A stretch of 64,000 bases of DNA from Thiohalocapsa sp963698775 (lineage in GTDB: Bacteria; Pseudomonadota; Gammaproteobacteria; Chromatiales; Chromatiaceae). The stretch spans positions 62,001 to 126,000 of the forward strand of contig CAVOSE010000009.1 of assembly GCA_963698775.1 (NCBI GenBank), read 5' to 3'. Below the pieces are notes generated by a model. It searched no databases. It saw only the letters and a program-made list of their open reading frames with translations, and had not been told where the DNA came from. This document shows, in pieces, positions 47,331 through 56,187 of the stretch (positions are counted from its first letter, which is position 1; every line of letters starts with the position of its first letter). The translations under genes were made by a program, and so were the position numbers.

Positions 47331-48158
47331 ATGGCAATCGTAAAGACGAAACCAACGTCGCCTGGGCGGCGATTCCAGGTCAAGGTGCGCAACACCGAAC
47401 TACACAAGGGCGGTCCGGTCGAGGCGCTTGTGTCCAAGAAGACACGCTCGGGCGGTCGCAATAACCTTGGTCGCATCACCGTTCGGCATCGTGGCGGCGG
47501 TCACAAACAGCGGTATCGCATCGTCGACTTCAAGCGTCGTAAGGAAGGGGTGCCGGCCGTCGTCGAGCGCCTTGAGTATGACCCGAATCGCAGCGCGAAT
47601 TTGGCGTTACTGAAGTACGCCGACGGTGAGCGGGCCTACATTCTCGCTCCGAAGGGGCTGAGCGCTGGCGGTCAGGTGTTGACGGGCGAAAGCGCACCGA
47701 TCAGCGTCGGTAACTGCATGCCGCTGCGTAACATCCCGGTTGGTACCGAGGTGCACGCGGTCGAGATGCGGCCGGGCAAGGGCGCACAGATCGCTCGCTC
47801 CGCCGGTGCCTCTGCGCAACTGGTCGCGCGGGAAGGGCAGCACGCCACGTTACGGTTACGGTCCGGCGAGATGCGCAAGGTCCCAGCTGACTGCCGTGCC
47901 GTTATCGGCGTCGTCGGCAACGGCGAACACAGCCTGCGCAAGCTCGGCAAGGCCGGCGCGACCCGCTGGCGTGGTGTACGTCCGACGGTCCGCGGCGTCG
48001 TCATGAACCCGGTCGACCACCCCCATGGTGGCGGCGAGGGTCGCACCTCGGGTGGCCGACATCCGGTGACCCCTTGGGGTGTACCGACCAAAGGTTACAA
48101 GACCCGAAAGAACAAGCGTACGGACGGCATGATCGTTCGCCGTCGCGGTCGCAAGTAA
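47331..48158 (+). CDS. rplB: 50S ribosomal protein L2
   Basis: L2 is needed for subunit joining and peptidyl transferase. It has 275 residues, with SGGRNNLGRITVRHRGGGHK, the conserved MNPVDHPHGGGEGRTSGG histidine loop and a basic C-terminus (RKNKRTDGMIVRRRGRK). It lies in the S10 operon between rplW and rpsS. Confidence 0.98.
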   Translation: MAIVKTKPTSPGRRFQVKVRNTELHKGGPVEALVSKKTRSGGRNNLGRITVRHRGGGHKQRYRIVDFKRRKEGVPAVVERLEYDPNRSANLALLKYADGERAYILAPKGLSAGGQVLTGESAPISVGNCMPLRNIPVGTEVHAVEMRPGKGAQIARSAGASAQLVAREGQHATLRLRSGEMRKVPADCRAVIGVVGNGEHSLRKLGKAGATRWRGVRPTVRGVVMNPVDHPHGGGEGRTSGGRHPVTPWGVPTKGYKTRKNKRTDGMIVRRRGRK

Positions 48159-48178
48159 GTTACGCGAGGATTGAGTCA

Positions 48179-48457
48179 GTGCCACGTTCCATCAGAAAGG
48201 GTCCCTTCGTGGACCATCACCTGGCCAAGAAGGTCACCGACGCCGTTGCGCAGAACAGCAAGCGTCCGATCAAGACCTGGTCCCGCCGCTCGATGATCCT
48301 GCCGGAAATGGTTGGTCTAACCATTGCCGTGCACAATGGTCGGCTGCACGTGCCCGTCCTGGTCAACGAGAACATGATTGGTCACAAGCTTGGCGAGTTC
48401 GCGTTGACGCGGACCTTCCGCGGTCACGCCGCGGATCGCAAAGCGAAGAAGCGCTAG
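48179..48457 (+). CDS. rpsS: 30S ribosomal protein S19
   Basis: S19 contacts 5S rRNA across the subunit bridge. It has 92 residues from the GTG at 48179 (PRSIRKGPFVDHHLAKKVTD); an open frame upstream lies inside rplB. WSRRSMILPEMVGLTIAVHN and MIGHKLGEFALTRTFRGH match the family. Confidence 0.96.
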   Translation: MPRSIRKGPFVDHHLAKKVTDAVAQNSKRPIKTWSRRSMILPEMVGLTIAVHNGRLHVPVLVNENMIGHKLGEFALTRTFRGHAADRKAKKR

Positions 48458-48467
48458 GAGTACGACG

Positions 48468-48800
48468 ATGCGAGCACAGGCAACGCTCAAGTACGCGCGT
48501 ATCTCCGCGCAAAAGGCGAGATTGGTCGGTGACCAGATTCGTGGCCAGCATGTCGAGCAGGCGCTGAACGATCTCACGTTCAGCACCAAGAAGGCGGCCG
48601 CTCTCATGCGCCAGATCCTCGAGTCGGCCATCGCCAACGCAGAGAACAACGTCGGTGCGGACGTCGATGAGCTCAGAGTAGTCGAGGTCCAGGTCAATGA
48701 GGGTCCGACGATGAAACGTATTCGGGCTCGGGCCAAGGGGCGCGCGTCACGCATCCTGAAACGCACCAGCCACATCAGTGTGACGGTTGCCGAACGATAA
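48468..48800 (+). CDS. rplV: 50S ribosomal protein L22
   Basis: L22 lines the nascent-peptide tunnel. It has 110 residues, with ARISAQKARLVGDQIRGQHV and the beta-hairpin region VNEGPTMKRIRARAKGRASR, which carries the wild-type macrolide-site sequence. It is part of the S10 operon. Confidence 0.97.
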   Translation: MRAQATLKYARISAQKARLVGDQIRGQHVEQALNDLTFSTKKAAALMRQILESAIANAENNVGADVDELRVVEVQVNEGPTMKRIRARAKGRASRILKRTSHISVTVAER

Positions 48801-48815
48801 CGCCGGAGTATCCAC

Positions 48816-49493
48816 ATGGGACAAAAAGTACACCCTACCGGGATTCGTCTCGGCATCGTCAAGGATTGGAACTCGACTTGGTATGCGGATTCCAAGAATT
48901 ACGCGGACTTGTTGAACAACGACCTCGAGGTGCGGGCCTTCTTGAAAAAGAAGCTGGCTGGCGCTTCTGTGAGCCGCATTCAGATCAATCGCCCAGCTCG
49001 AAACGCGCATATTACGATTCACACCGCCCGGCCTGGTGTGGTGATCGGGAAGAAGGGAGAGGATATCGACAAGTTGCGGGCCGAGGTCTCTCAGCGCATG
49101 GGCATCCCGGTGCACATCAGCATCGAAGAAATCCGCAAGCCTGAACTCGACGCGCAACTCGTTGCGGAGGGAATCGCCCAGCAACTGGAGCGGCGCATCA
49201 TGTTCCGTCGGGCCATGAAGCGCGCGGTGCAATCCACGATGCGGGTGGGCGCCGGTGGCGTCCGGGTCAACATCGCGGGCCGGCTCAACGGTGCGGAAAT
49301 CGCGCGCTCGGAGTGGTATCGCGAGGGTCGGGTGCCGTTGCACACGCTTCGCGCGGATATCGACTACGGCTTCGCCGAGGCGCGAACCACATACGGCATC
49401 CTTGGCGTGAAGGTATGGATCTTCCGCGGAGAGGTGTTCGACGACGTGCAAGAAGAGGCGGCGCCAGAAAAGCGCGCTCGCCGCAAGGGCTGA
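48816..49493 (+). CDS. rpsC: 30S ribosomal protein S3
   Basis: S3 forms part of the mRNA entry helicase. It has 225 residues. The KH domain is seen in TIHTARPGVVIGKKGEDIDK, and the C-terminal domain in AGGVRVNIAGRLNGAEIARS. The tail EEAAPEKRARRKG is charged. rplP starts three bases after the stop. Confidence 0.97.
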   Translation: MGQKVHPTGIRLGIVKDWNSTWYADSKNYADLLNNDLEVRAFLKKKLAGASVSRIQINRPARNAHITIHTARPGVVIGKKGEDIDKLRAEVSQRMGIPVHISIEEIRKPELDAQLVAEGIAQQLERRIMFRRAMKRAVQSTMRVGAGGVRVNIAGRLNGAEIARSEWYREGRVPLHTLRADIDYGFAEARTTYGILGVKVWIFRGEVFDDVQEEAAPEKRARRKG

Positions 49494-49496
49494 GTC

Positions 49497-49910
49497 ATGC
49501 TGCAACCGAAGAGAACAAAGTTCCGTAAGCAACACAAAGGCCGCAATCGCGGGCTGGCGCAAAGTGGCGCTAGTGTGTCGTTTGGTGAGTTCGGCCTCAA
49601 GGCCGTCGGGCGGGGTCGTCTGACCGCGCGGCAGATCGAAGCCGCGCGTCGTGCCATCACGCGTCGGGTACGTCGCGGAGGAAAGATCTGGATTCGTGTC
49701 TTCCCAGATAAGCCGATCTCGAAAAAGCCACTCGAGGTTCGTATGGGTAAAGGCAAGGGTAACGTCGAGTATTGGGTCGCGCTGATCCAGCCGGGACGTA
49801 TGCTCTACGAAATCGAAGGGGTTCCCGAAGAGCTGGCTCGCGAGGCGTTCAAGTTGGCCGCGGCCAAGCTGCCCGTGCAGACGCGGTTCGAAAAGAGGAC
49901 GGTACTCTGA
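49497..49910 (+). CDS. rplP: 50S ribosomal protein L16
   Basis: L16 sits near the A site and is a late assembly protein. It has 137 residues: LQPKRTKFRKQHKGRNRGLA, GRLTARQIEAARRAITRRVR and KPLEVRMGKGKGNVEYWVAL. Its stop overlaps the rpmC start by one base (TGATG). Confidence 0.97.
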   Translation: MLQPKRTKFRKQHKGRNRGLAQSGASVSFGEFGLKAVGRGRLTARQIEAARRAITRRVRRGGKIWIRVFPDKPISKKPLEVRMGKGKGNVEYWVALIQPGRMLYEIEGVPEELAREAFKLAAAKLPVQTRFEKRTVL

Positions 49911-50110
49911 TGAAGGCCAACGAGTTGAGAACACAGTCCGCGCAAGAGCTTGAAAAGCAGCTCCACGAATTGCTCAAGGAGCAGTTCGCGTTGCGGATGC
50001 AAAAGGGTAGCGATCAGCTGAGCCGGCCGTCGCAGTTCAAGGTCGTGCGTCGCAGCATCGCGCGTGTGAAGACGCTGATGGCCGAGCAGCAGGCGGGTAG
50101 TCAATCATGA
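49910..50110 (+). CDS. rpmC: 50S ribosomal protein L29
   Basis: L29 is a small two-helix protein at the tunnel exit. It has 66 residues from the ATG at 49910: KANELRTQSAQELEKQLHEL and QLSRPSQFKVVRRSIARVKT. An open frame upstream lies inside rplP. It overlaps rplP by one base and rpsQ by four. Confidence 0.96.
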   Translation: MKANELRTQSAQELEKQLHELLKEQFALRMQKGSDQLSRPSQFKVVRRSIARVKTLMAEQQAGSQS

Positions 50111-50379
50111 GCGAGCCAACCATGAGTGAACAAGAATCGAACCGGGTCGTCACCGGGCGCGTCGTTAGCAGCGCCATGGAGAAGACCGTGACGGTTTTGA
50201 TCGAGCGGCGTGTCAAGCATCCGCTGTATGGCAAGTTCATGCGCCGTTCGACCAAGTTACATGCACACGACGAGAACAACGAGTGCAATGCGGGCGATTG
50301 GGTGCGTGTCGAGCAGTGCCGCCCCTTGTCCAAGACGAAGAGTTGGCGCCTGGTCGAGGTCGTCGAAAAGGCGCGTTAA
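50107..50379 (+). CDS. rpsQ: 30S ribosomal protein S17
   Basis: S17 is a primary 16S rRNA binder with an OB fold. It has 90 residues: VVTGRVVSSAMEKTVTVLIE, RRVKHPLYGKFMRRSTKLHA and VEQCRPLSKTKSWRLVEVVE. The first in-frame ATG overlaps the rpmC stop. A second ATG five codons later (50122) is a possible start. A 134-base gap with no clear promoter separates it from rplN. Confidence 0.95.
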   Translation: MSEPTMSEQESNRVVTGRVVSSAMEKTVTVLIERRVKHPLYGKFMRRSTKLHAHDENNECNAGDWVRVEQCRPLSKTKSWRLVEVVEKAR

Positions 50380-50513
50380 GTATTCGCTTGCTGGTCATGG
50401 CGACGCCGATCCCGAAATGGACCGCGCGGTCGGTCATCGGCGATTCGCGTACCGCGGCGCCAGACTCGCCTAGCCGCCGCAGGCTTGAACGAATCTAGAG
50501 GTAGGTCAAGACA

Positions 50514-50882
50514 ATGATTCAAATGCAAACCCGCCTCGGCGTGGCCGACAACAGCGGTGCGCGTTCCGTGATGTGTATCAAAGTGTTGGGCGGCTCGCAT
50601 CGCCGTTATGCGGGGATTGGGGACGTCATCAAGGTTACCGTCAAGGACGCCATTCCGCGCGGCAAGGTCAAGAAGGGCGATGTCTTCAATGCGGTCGTGG
50701 TGCGTACCCGCAAGGGCGTGCGGAGGCCGGACGGTTCGCTGATCCGGTTCGACGGTAACGCGGCAGTCCTGCTGAACAACCAGCTCCAGCCCATCGGAAC
50801 CCGCATCTTTGGGCCAGTCACCAGGGAACTGCGTGGCGAGCGGTTTATGAAGATCATCTCGCTGGCGCCCGAAGTGTTGTGA
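50514..50882 (+). CDS. rplN: 50S ribosomal protein L14
   Basis: L14 lies at the subunit interface. It has 122 residues: MIQMQTRLGVADNSGARSVM, VTVKDAIPRGKVKKGDVFNA and GTRIFGPVTRELRGERFMKI. It opens the spc gene group, as in E. coli. Confidence 0.97.
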   Translation: MIQMQTRLGVADNSGARSVMCIKVLGGSHRRYAGIGDVIKVTVKDAIPRGKVKKGDVFNAVVVRTRKGVRRPDGSLIRFDGNAAVLLNNQLQPIGTRIFGPVTRELRGERFMKIISLAPEVL

Positions 50883-50888
50883 CTGACG

Positions 50889-50939
50889 TGGTATGATGGT
50901 CAGTTGTTCGAGGGTGAGCCGCGGACCGACACCGCGGCT
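50889..50939 (+). promoter_or_regulatory. Extended -10-like box and hairpin in the rplN-rplX gap
   Basis: TGGTATGAT (50889-50897) looks like an extended -10 box but has no matching -35. It is followed by a perfect 8-pair hairpin AGCCGCGG/CCGCGGCT (50917-50924 with 50932-50939). The gap is in the part of the spc operon where E. coli has regulatory RNA bound by S8, but no S8-site likeness could be confirmed. Confidence 0.35.
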
Positions 50940-50974
50940 GTGCACGCGGGCGAAGTGTTTTCAGGGGATTTGCC

Positions 50975-51292
50975 ATGAAGAAGATTAAAGTAGGCGATGA
51001 CGTGATGGTCGTTGCCGGCCGCGACAAGGGCAAACGGGGCACCGTCCTACGCGTCCGCGATGACGGTCACGTGGTCGTTGAGAACGTCAACGTCGTGAAG
51101 AAGCACCAGCGCGGGAACCCGCAACGGGGCGTCCCGGGTGGCATCATCGACAAAGAGATGCCGATCGACGTTTCGAACATCGGGCTTTTCAATCCGCGCA
51201 AGAACGCCGCGGACCGCGTCGGGTTCAAGATCCTTGGCGACGGCAAGAAGGTTCGGGTCTTTAAGTCCGACGGCGAAGTCGTCGACGTCTGA
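50975..51292 (+). CDS. rplX: 50S ribosomal protein L24
   Basis: L24 starts assembly of the 50S subunit. It has 105 residues, with an N-terminal KOW motif (VGDDVMVVAGRDKGKRGTVL) and VNVVKKHQRGNPQRGVPGGI. A CAGGGGA-type ribosome-binding site precedes the ATG. Confidence 0.97.
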   Translation: MKKIKVGDDVMVVAGRDKGKRGTVLRVRDDGHVVVENVNVVKKHQRGNPQRGVPGGIIDKEMPIDVSNIGLFNPRKNAADRVGFKILGDGKKVRVFKSDGEVVDV

Positions 51293-51302
51293 GTAAGAGA
51301 AC

Positions 51303-51842
51303 ATGTCCAGGCTACAGACAACTTATCAAGAACAGCTCGTCGGGGAGCTGAAGCAGCGCTTCGGCTACTCTAGCGTGATGCAGGTACCGCGCCTCGTCAA
51401 GATCACGTTGAACATGGGTGTCGGTGAGGCGATCAACGACAAGAAGATCATGGACAACGCGGTCCGGGACATGACCCAGATCGCTGGCCAAAAGCCCATC
51501 GTGACCAAGGCGCGCAAGTCCGTCGCGGGTTTCAAGATCCGCGAAGAGTGGCCGATCGGTTGCAAGGTCACGCTGCGCCGCGAGCGGATGTATGAGTTTC
51601 TCGATCGTCTGATCAACGTGGCCATACCGCGTGTGAGAGACTTCCGTGGGCTAAGCCCCAAATCATTCGACGGCCGCGGCAATTATTCCATCGGCGTCCG
51701 TGAGCAGATCATCTTCCCGGAGATCGATTACGACAAGATCGACGCCATCCGGGGTCTGGACGTGACCATCACCACCACCGCTCGAACCGATGAGGAGGGG
51801 CGTGCACTGCTCGACTCCTTCAAGTTCCCGTTCAGGACCTAG
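51303..51842 (+). CDS. rplE: 50S ribosomal protein L5
   Basis: L5 binds 5S rRNA and contacts P-site tRNA. It has 179 residues: YSSVMQVPRLVKITLNMGVG, QKPIVTKARKSVAGFKIREE, and the C-terminal TTTARTDEEGRALLDSFKFP. It is part of the spc operon. Confidence 0.97.
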   Translation: MSRLQTTYQEQLVGELKQRFGYSSVMQVPRLVKITLNMGVGEAINDKKIMDNAVRDMTQIAGQKPIVTKARKSVAGFKIREEWPIGCKVTLRRERMYEFLDRLINVAIPRVRDFRGLSPKSFDGRGNYSIGVREQIIFPEIDYDKIDAIRGLDVTITTTARTDEEGRALLDSFKFPFRT

Positions 51843-51852
51843 ATTTAGGATT

Positions 51853-52158
51853 ATGGCAAAGAAAAGCATGATCGCGCGCGAAGTTAAGCGCCAACAGACC
51901 GCCAAGAAGTTCGCTGACAAGCGCGCGCAACTGAGGGCCGTGATCAACGATCGCAGCGCTTCACCCGAGCAGATTGACGTCGCGCTGGCCGCGATTCAGA
52001 AGTTGCCGCGCGACGCAAGTCCCGCACGGCAGCAGCGCCGGTGTCGTGTCAGCGGTCGGCCGCACGCGGTGTATCGCAAGTTCGGTCTTTGCCGCAACAA
52101 GCTGCGTGAGGCGGTCATGCGCGGCGACGTTCCAGGTATGGTAAAGGCGAGCTGGTAA
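51853..52158 (+). CDS. rpsN: 30S ribosomal protein S14, zinc-free long form
   Basis: S14 has 101 residues from the ATG at 51853 (AKKSMIAREVKRQQTAKKFA). This is the long form that lacks the CxxC zinc pairs. The C-terminal RRCRVSGRPHAVYRKFGLCR NKLRE segment, given here in two parts, matches the family. An in-frame opening upstream lies inside rplE. RBS AGGAT precedes the start. Confidence 0.96.
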   Translation: MAKKSMIAREVKRQQTAKKFADKRAQLRAVINDRSASPEQIDVALAAIQKLPRDASPARQQRRCRVSGRPHAVYRKFGLCRNKLREAVMRGDVPGMVKASW

Positions 52159-52270
52159 GCGTCCGAGATGAATGGGCGAATGCCTATCCGTTCAGGCGTA
52201 TCACAGCGCGCAAACGATAGTTCGATATGGGTATCGCGCCGACCTCGGCGGGCTGACCCCGGAGATTAAA

Positions 52271-52666
52271 ATGAGTAGTTCAGATCCCATCGCGGATATG
52301 CTTACGCGCATCCGTAACGGCCAAGCGCGCGGCAAAATCACCATTAGCATGCCGTCGTCAAAGCAAAAAGTAGCTATTGCCGGCTTGCTTAAGGACGAAG
52401 GGTACATCGGCGATTTCTCGGTAGACCCAGGCGACGGAAAGCCTCAGCTTGAACTCAAGCTCAAATATTTCCGCGGCAAACCAGTCATCGAAGTCATCAA
52501 GCGCGTGTCACGTCCAGGTCTGCGCATCTATCGCGGCAAGGGCGACATCCCGTTGGTATGGGGTGGCCTTGGAATCGCAATCGTCTCCACGTCCCAGGGT
52601 TTGATGAGCGACCGTGCGGCACGCAGTGCCGGATTCGGCGGTGAAATCCTGGCGTTCGTGGCTTAA
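52271..52666 (+). CDS. rpsH: 30S ribosomal protein S8
   Basis: S8 is a primary 16S rRNA binder and regulator of the spc operon in E. coli. It has 131 residues from the ATG at 52271 (SSSDPIADMLTRIRNGQARG), preceded by CCCCGGAG. VISRPGLRIYRGK-like and GLGIAIVSTSQGLMSDRAAR segments identify it. A longer open frame starting at 52172 is rejected as lacking family resemblance. Confidence 0.96.
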   Translation: MSSSDPIADMLTRIRNGQARGKITISMPSSKQKVAIAGLLKDEGYIGDFSVDPGDGKPQLELKLKYFRGKPVIEVIKRVSRPGLRIYRGKGDIPLVWGGLGIAIVSTSQGLMSDRAARSAGFGGEILAFVA

Positions 52667-52678
52667 GGGGATCGACAG

Positions 52679-53212
52679 ATGTCTAGAATCGCAAAAGCGC
52701 CGATCACCGTCCCCTCTGGGGTTGACGTAAAGATCGACGGAGCTGCCGTGACGGTCAAAGGGCCAAAGGGCGCCCTGTCCTGGAATCTTCACCCGACGGT
52801 TAGGCTGAGTTACGAGGCGCAGACCCTGCAGATTGCACCGGTCTCCGACAAGGGCAACGACTGGGCCATGGCCGGCACCACCCGGGCGCTGATCAACAAC
52901 ATGGTGGTCGGCGTAAGCACTGGTTTCGAGCGCAAGCTGACACTGGTCGGCGTCGGCTACCGCGCGCAGGCGAAGGGCAAGGTGCTGAACCTGGCGCTCG
53001 GTTACTCGCATCCGATCGATTACCCGGTTCCGGAGGGCATCGAAATCGAGACCCCGACGCCCACGGAGATCATTGTGAAAGGCGCGGACAAGCAACGTGT
53101 CGGTCAAGTCTCCTCCGAGATCCGGGCGAAACGGCCGCCTGAGCCCTACAAGGGCAAGGGTGTGCGTTATTCGGATGAGCAGGTCATCCGCAAAGAAGCG
53201 AAGAAGAAATAA
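52679..53212 (+). CDS. rplF: 50S ribosomal protein L6
   Basis: L6 lies near the sarcin-ricin loop. It has 177 residues with two repeated domains: SRIAKAPITVPSGVDVKIDG, GFERKLTLVGVGYRAQAKGK and EIRAKRPPEPYKGKGVRYSD. It is part of the spc operon. Confidence 0.97.
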   Translation: MSRIAKAPITVPSGVDVKIDGAAVTVKGPKGALSWNLHPTVRLSYEAQTLQIAPVSDKGNDWAMAGTTRALINNMVVGVSTGFERKLTLVGVGYRAQAKGKVLNLALGYSHPIDYPVPEGIEIETPTPTEIIVKGADKQRVGQVSSEIRAKRPPEPYKGKGVRYSDEQVIRKEAKKK

Positions 53213-53223
53213 GGAGTATGACG

Positions 53224-53580
53224 ATGGACAAGAAAGCTGCTCGTCTGCGTCGTGCAATGCGGTCCCGTTCCAAGATGCGCGAACTCGGTGTCTTCCGGCT
53301 GTGCGTGTTTCGTTCGCCGCGACACATGTACGCACAAGTCATCTCGCCCGACGGCAACAAGGTCGTTGCGAGCGCTTCGACCGTGGACAAGGAATTCCGC
53401 CAAGTGGTCGAGGGTTACTCGGGCAACTCGAGCGCGGCCGCCGCGATTGGCAAGGTCATTGCCGATCGCGCCCGCGCCGCCGGTGTCGAGCGCGTCAGCT
53501 TCGACCGCTCGGGTTTCAAATATCACGGTCGCGTGAAAGCGTTGGCAGACGCCGCACGCGAGCACGGACTCCAGTTCTGA
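53224..53580 (+). CDS. rplR: 50S ribosomal protein L18
   Basis: L18 binds 5S rRNA. It has 118 residues from the ATG at 53224 (DKKAARLRRAMRSRSKMREL), seven bases after AAGGAG; the ATG at 53218 is too close to that site. FDRSGFKYHGRVKALADAAR at the C-terminus is diagnostic. Confidence 0.96.
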   Translation: MDKKAARLRRAMRSRSKMRELGVFRLCVFRSPRHMYAQVISPDGNKVVASASTVDKEFRQVVEGYSGNSSAAAAIGKVIADRARAAGVERVSFDRSGFKYHGRVKALADAAREHGLQF

Positions 53581-53590
53581 GGGCGCATCG

Positions 53591-54097
53591 ATGTCTAATT
53601 ACAATCCCAAGGCAGAGGGCGACGACCTCCTCGAAAAACTGATCTCCGTGAACCGCGTGGCCAAGGTCGTCAAGGGCGGCCGGGTTTTCGGTTTCGGTGC
53701 GCTGACGGTTGTCGGCGACGGCAAGGGCCGCGTCGGTTTCGGTACTGGTAAGGCGCGCGAAGTGCCGGTCGCCATCCAGAAGGCCATGGAGTCGGCGCGC
53801 AAGAACATGATCGACGTCCGGCTTAGAGGTTCGACCCTGCAGTATCCAATGGTCGGCCGTCACGGCGCGGCGAAGGTGTATATGCAGCCGGCCTCCGATG
53901 GTACGGGTATCATCGCCGGTGGTGCGATGCGCGCCGTGTTCGAGGTCGTCGGCGTGCAAAACGTGCTAGCCAAGTGCATCGGCACCAACAATGCCATGAA
54001 CGTAGTTCGCGCCACCATCGAGGGTCTTGCTCGCATGGCCGACGCCGAAGGCGTCGCCGCCAAGCGTGGCAAGACCGTCGAAGAGATTCTGGGGTAA
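53591..54097 (+). CDS. rpsE: 30S ribosomal protein S5
   Basis: S5 helps maintain decoding accuracy. It has 168 residues: EKLISVNRVAKVVKGGRVFG, GKGRVGFGTGKAREVPVAIQ and NVLAKCIGTNNAMNVVRATI. It is part of the spc operon, just before rpmD. Confidence 0.97.
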   Translation: MSNYNPKAEGDDLLEKLISVNRVAKVVKGGRVFGFGALTVVGDGKGRVGFGTGKAREVPVAIQKAMESARKNMIDVRLRGSTLQYPMVGRHGAAKVYMQPASDGTGIIAGGAMRAVFEVVGVQNVLAKCIGTNNAMNVVRATIEGLARMADAEGVAAKRGKTVEEILG

Positions 54098-54102
54098 GGA
54101 TG

Positions 54103-54294
54103 ATGGCCGACAAAAAGACGATGAAGGTTAAACTGGTCCGCAGTGTCTATGGCCGTCTCGAGAAGCACCGTCTGTGCGTTCGCGGCCTCGGGCTTCGGCG
54201 CATGCATCAGGTGGTCGAGGTCGAAGATACACCGGCTACCCGCGGCATGCTGAACAAGGTCGCCTATATGGTCGATCTGGTAGAGGAAGGCTGA
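54103..54294 (+). CDS. rpmD: 50S ribosomal protein L30
   Basis: L30 has 63 residues from the ATG at 54103 (ADKKTMKVKLVRSVYGRLEK), or 64 from the adjacent ATG at 54100. KHRLCVRGLGLRRMHQVVEV and NKVAYMVDLVEEG complete the family pattern. A longer open frame upstream is inside rpsE. Confidence 0.95.
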   Translation: MADKKTMKVKLVRSVYGRLEKHRLCVRGLGLRRMHQVVEVEDTPATRGMLNKVAYMVDLVEEG

Positions 54295-54295
54295 C

Positions 54296-54730
54296 ATGCG
54301 ACTGAATACAATCAAGCCCGCCGAGGGTAGCAAGACCGATCGCAAGCGCGTTGGCCGCGGCATCGGCAGCGGGCTCGGCAAGACCGGTGGCCGCGGCCAC
54401 AAGGGGCAGAAATCCCGGTCCGGTGGTTTTCACAAGGTAGGTTTCGAGGGCGGTCAGATGCCGCTGCAGCGCCGCCTACCCAAGATCGGCTTCCGCTCGC
54501 GTAGCGCCCGCACTAGCGATGAGATTCGTCTGAGCGAGTTGTCGCACGTCGATGGTGCCGACGTCACGCTCGACAGCATTCGGGCCGCGGGGCTGATCGA
54601 TCGCGATATCAAGCGCGTCAAGCTGATCAAGTCGGGCACCATCGAACGCGCCGTGACGGTGCGTGGGATCGGCGTCACCGCCGGTGCACGCGCCGCGATC
54701 GAGGCCGCTGGCGGCTCCGTCGAAGACTGA
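54296..54730 (+). CDS. rplO: 50S ribosomal protein L15
   Basis: L15 is a late assembly protein. It has 144 residues. The glycine-rich basic N-terminus (RVGRGIGSGLGKTGGRGHKG), QKSRSGGFHKVGFEGGQMPL and a C-terminal VTAGARAAIEAAGGSVED are typical. It starts one base after the rpmD stop. Confidence 0.97.
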   Translation: MRLNTIKPAEGSKTDRKRVGRGIGSGLGKTGGRGHKGQKSRSGGFHKVGFEGGQMPLQRRLPKIGFRSRSARTSDEIRLSELSHVDGADVTLDSIRAAGLIDRDIKRVKLIKSGTIERAVTVRGIGVTAGARAAIEAAGGSVED

Positions 54731-54786
54731 CGACCGAGGCGGGCCAAGCTCCGCCGCGGCACCGATTACACGAGCGACATCACACC

Positions 54787-56139
54787 ATGGCTAACAACAG
54801 CGCATCCGTCATGCAGTCCTTGAGCGGCATGGGTAAGTTGACCGAACTGCGTCAACGCCTGTTGTTCGTGCTCGGCGCGCTCCTAGTCTATCGCATCGGA
54901 ACCTTCATTCCGGTGCCGGGGGTCAACCCACAGGCACTGGCGGTCTTGTTCGATCAGAATCAGGGATCGATTCTGGACATGTTCAACATGTTCTCCGGCG
55001 GCGCGTTGGAGCGTGCTAGCATCCTTGCGCTCGGCATCATGCCGTACATTTCGGCGAGCATCATCATGCAGTTGATGAGCGCCGTGATCCCAAAGCTTGA
55101 ACAGCTCAAGAAAGAGGGCGAGTCCGGGCGGCGGAAAATTACCCAGTACACGCGCTACGGTACGGTCGTATTGGCCACCTTCCAGGCGATCGGTATTTCG
55201 TTCGCGCTGCAAGGCCAGACCGCCGGCGGTTCGCCAATCGTCGTGACCCAAGGCGTGGGCTTCGTGTTCACCTCGGCAGTGTCGCTGGTGACCGGCACGA
55301 TGTTCCTGATGTGGCTCGGCGAGCAGATTACCGAGCGCGGCATCGGCAACGGCATCTCTCTGATCATCTTTGCGGGTATCGTCGCCGGACTGCCGGCGGC
55401 GGTCGGCGGAACGCTTGAGCTGGTTCGCACCGGTGAGATGAACGCACTGTCCGTCCTCGCCCTGTTCGCGCTGGCACTGGGGGTAACAGCCTTCGTCGTC
55501 TTCGTCGAGCGTGGGCAGAGGCGCATCACGGTCAACTATGCCCGACGCCAACAGGGGCGGCGGATGATGGCTGCGCAGAGTACGCATTTGCCGCTCAAAT
55601 TGAACATGGCCGGCGTCATCCCACCGATCTTTGCGTCGAGCATCATCCTGTTTCCGGGGACGCTCGGGCAATGGTTCGGGCAGTCGGAAGATCTGCGCTG
55701 GATTGCGGACATCACCAGCAAATTGTCGCCCGGTGAGCCGATCTACGTGATCATGTACGCGACAGCCATCATCTTCTTCTGCTTCTTCTACACGGCGCTC
55801 GTGTTCAATGCCAAGGATACCGCCGATAACCTGAAGCGGTCGGGCGCGTTTATACCCGGTATCCGCCCTGGTGAGCAGACGGCCCGTTACATCGACACGG
55901 TGATGACACGACTGACCGCCGCCGGTGCGCTGTACATCACCGCGGTTTGTCTGTTGCCGGAATTCCTCATCGTTGGCTGGAACGTCCCGTTCTACTTCGG
56001 AGGGACTTCGCTACTGATCGTGGTGGTCGTCGTCATGGACTTCATGGCGCAGGTTCAGGCACACCTGATGTCCCACCAGTACGAGGGACTGATGAAAAAG
56101 GCCAACTTGAAGGCACCCGGCGGGGGAATGCTGCGTTGA
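54787..56139 (+). CDS. secY: Preprotein translocase channel subunit SecY
   Basis: SecY is the ten-helix protein-conducting channel of the inner membrane. It has 450 residues. The first helix (LLFVLGALLVYRIGTFIPVP), the plug region with LDMFNMFSGGALERASILAL, GIGNGISLIIFAGIVAGLPA, and the cytoplasmic loop VVFVERGQRRITVNYARRQQ that contacts SecA and the ribosome are all present. It follows rplO in the spc operon and is followed by rpmJ. SecE, its partner, is at 28177. Confidence 0.98.
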   Translation: MANNSASVMQSLSGMGKLTELRQRLLFVLGALLVYRIGTFIPVPGVNPQALAVLFDQNQGSILDMFNMFSGGALERASILALGIMPYISASIIMQLMSAVIPKLEQLKKEGESGRRKITQYTRYGTVVLATFQAIGISFALQGQTAGGSPIVVTQGVGFVFTSAVSLVTGTMFLMWLGEQITERGIGNGISLIIFAGIVAGLPAAVGGTLELVRTGEMNALSVLALFALALGVTAFVVFVERGQRRITVNYARRQQGRRMMAAQSTHLPLKLNMAGVIPPIFASSIILFPGTLGQWFGQSEDLRWIADITSKLSPGEPIYVIMYATAIIFFCFFYTALVFNAKDTADNLKRSGAFIPGIRPGEQTARYIDTVMTRLTAAGALYITAVCLLPEFLIVGWNVPFYFGGTSLLIVVVVVMDFMAQVQAHLMSHQYEGLMKKANLKAPGGGMLR

Positions 56140-56187
56140 CGCCGAGACGCGACCGCAGCCACTCGACTACTACTCGGAGTCTATCTC

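Noticed and set aside
50380..50513. spc promoter between rpsQ and rplN
   Set aside because: No pair of boxes close to the sigma-70 consensus was found in this 134-base gap.
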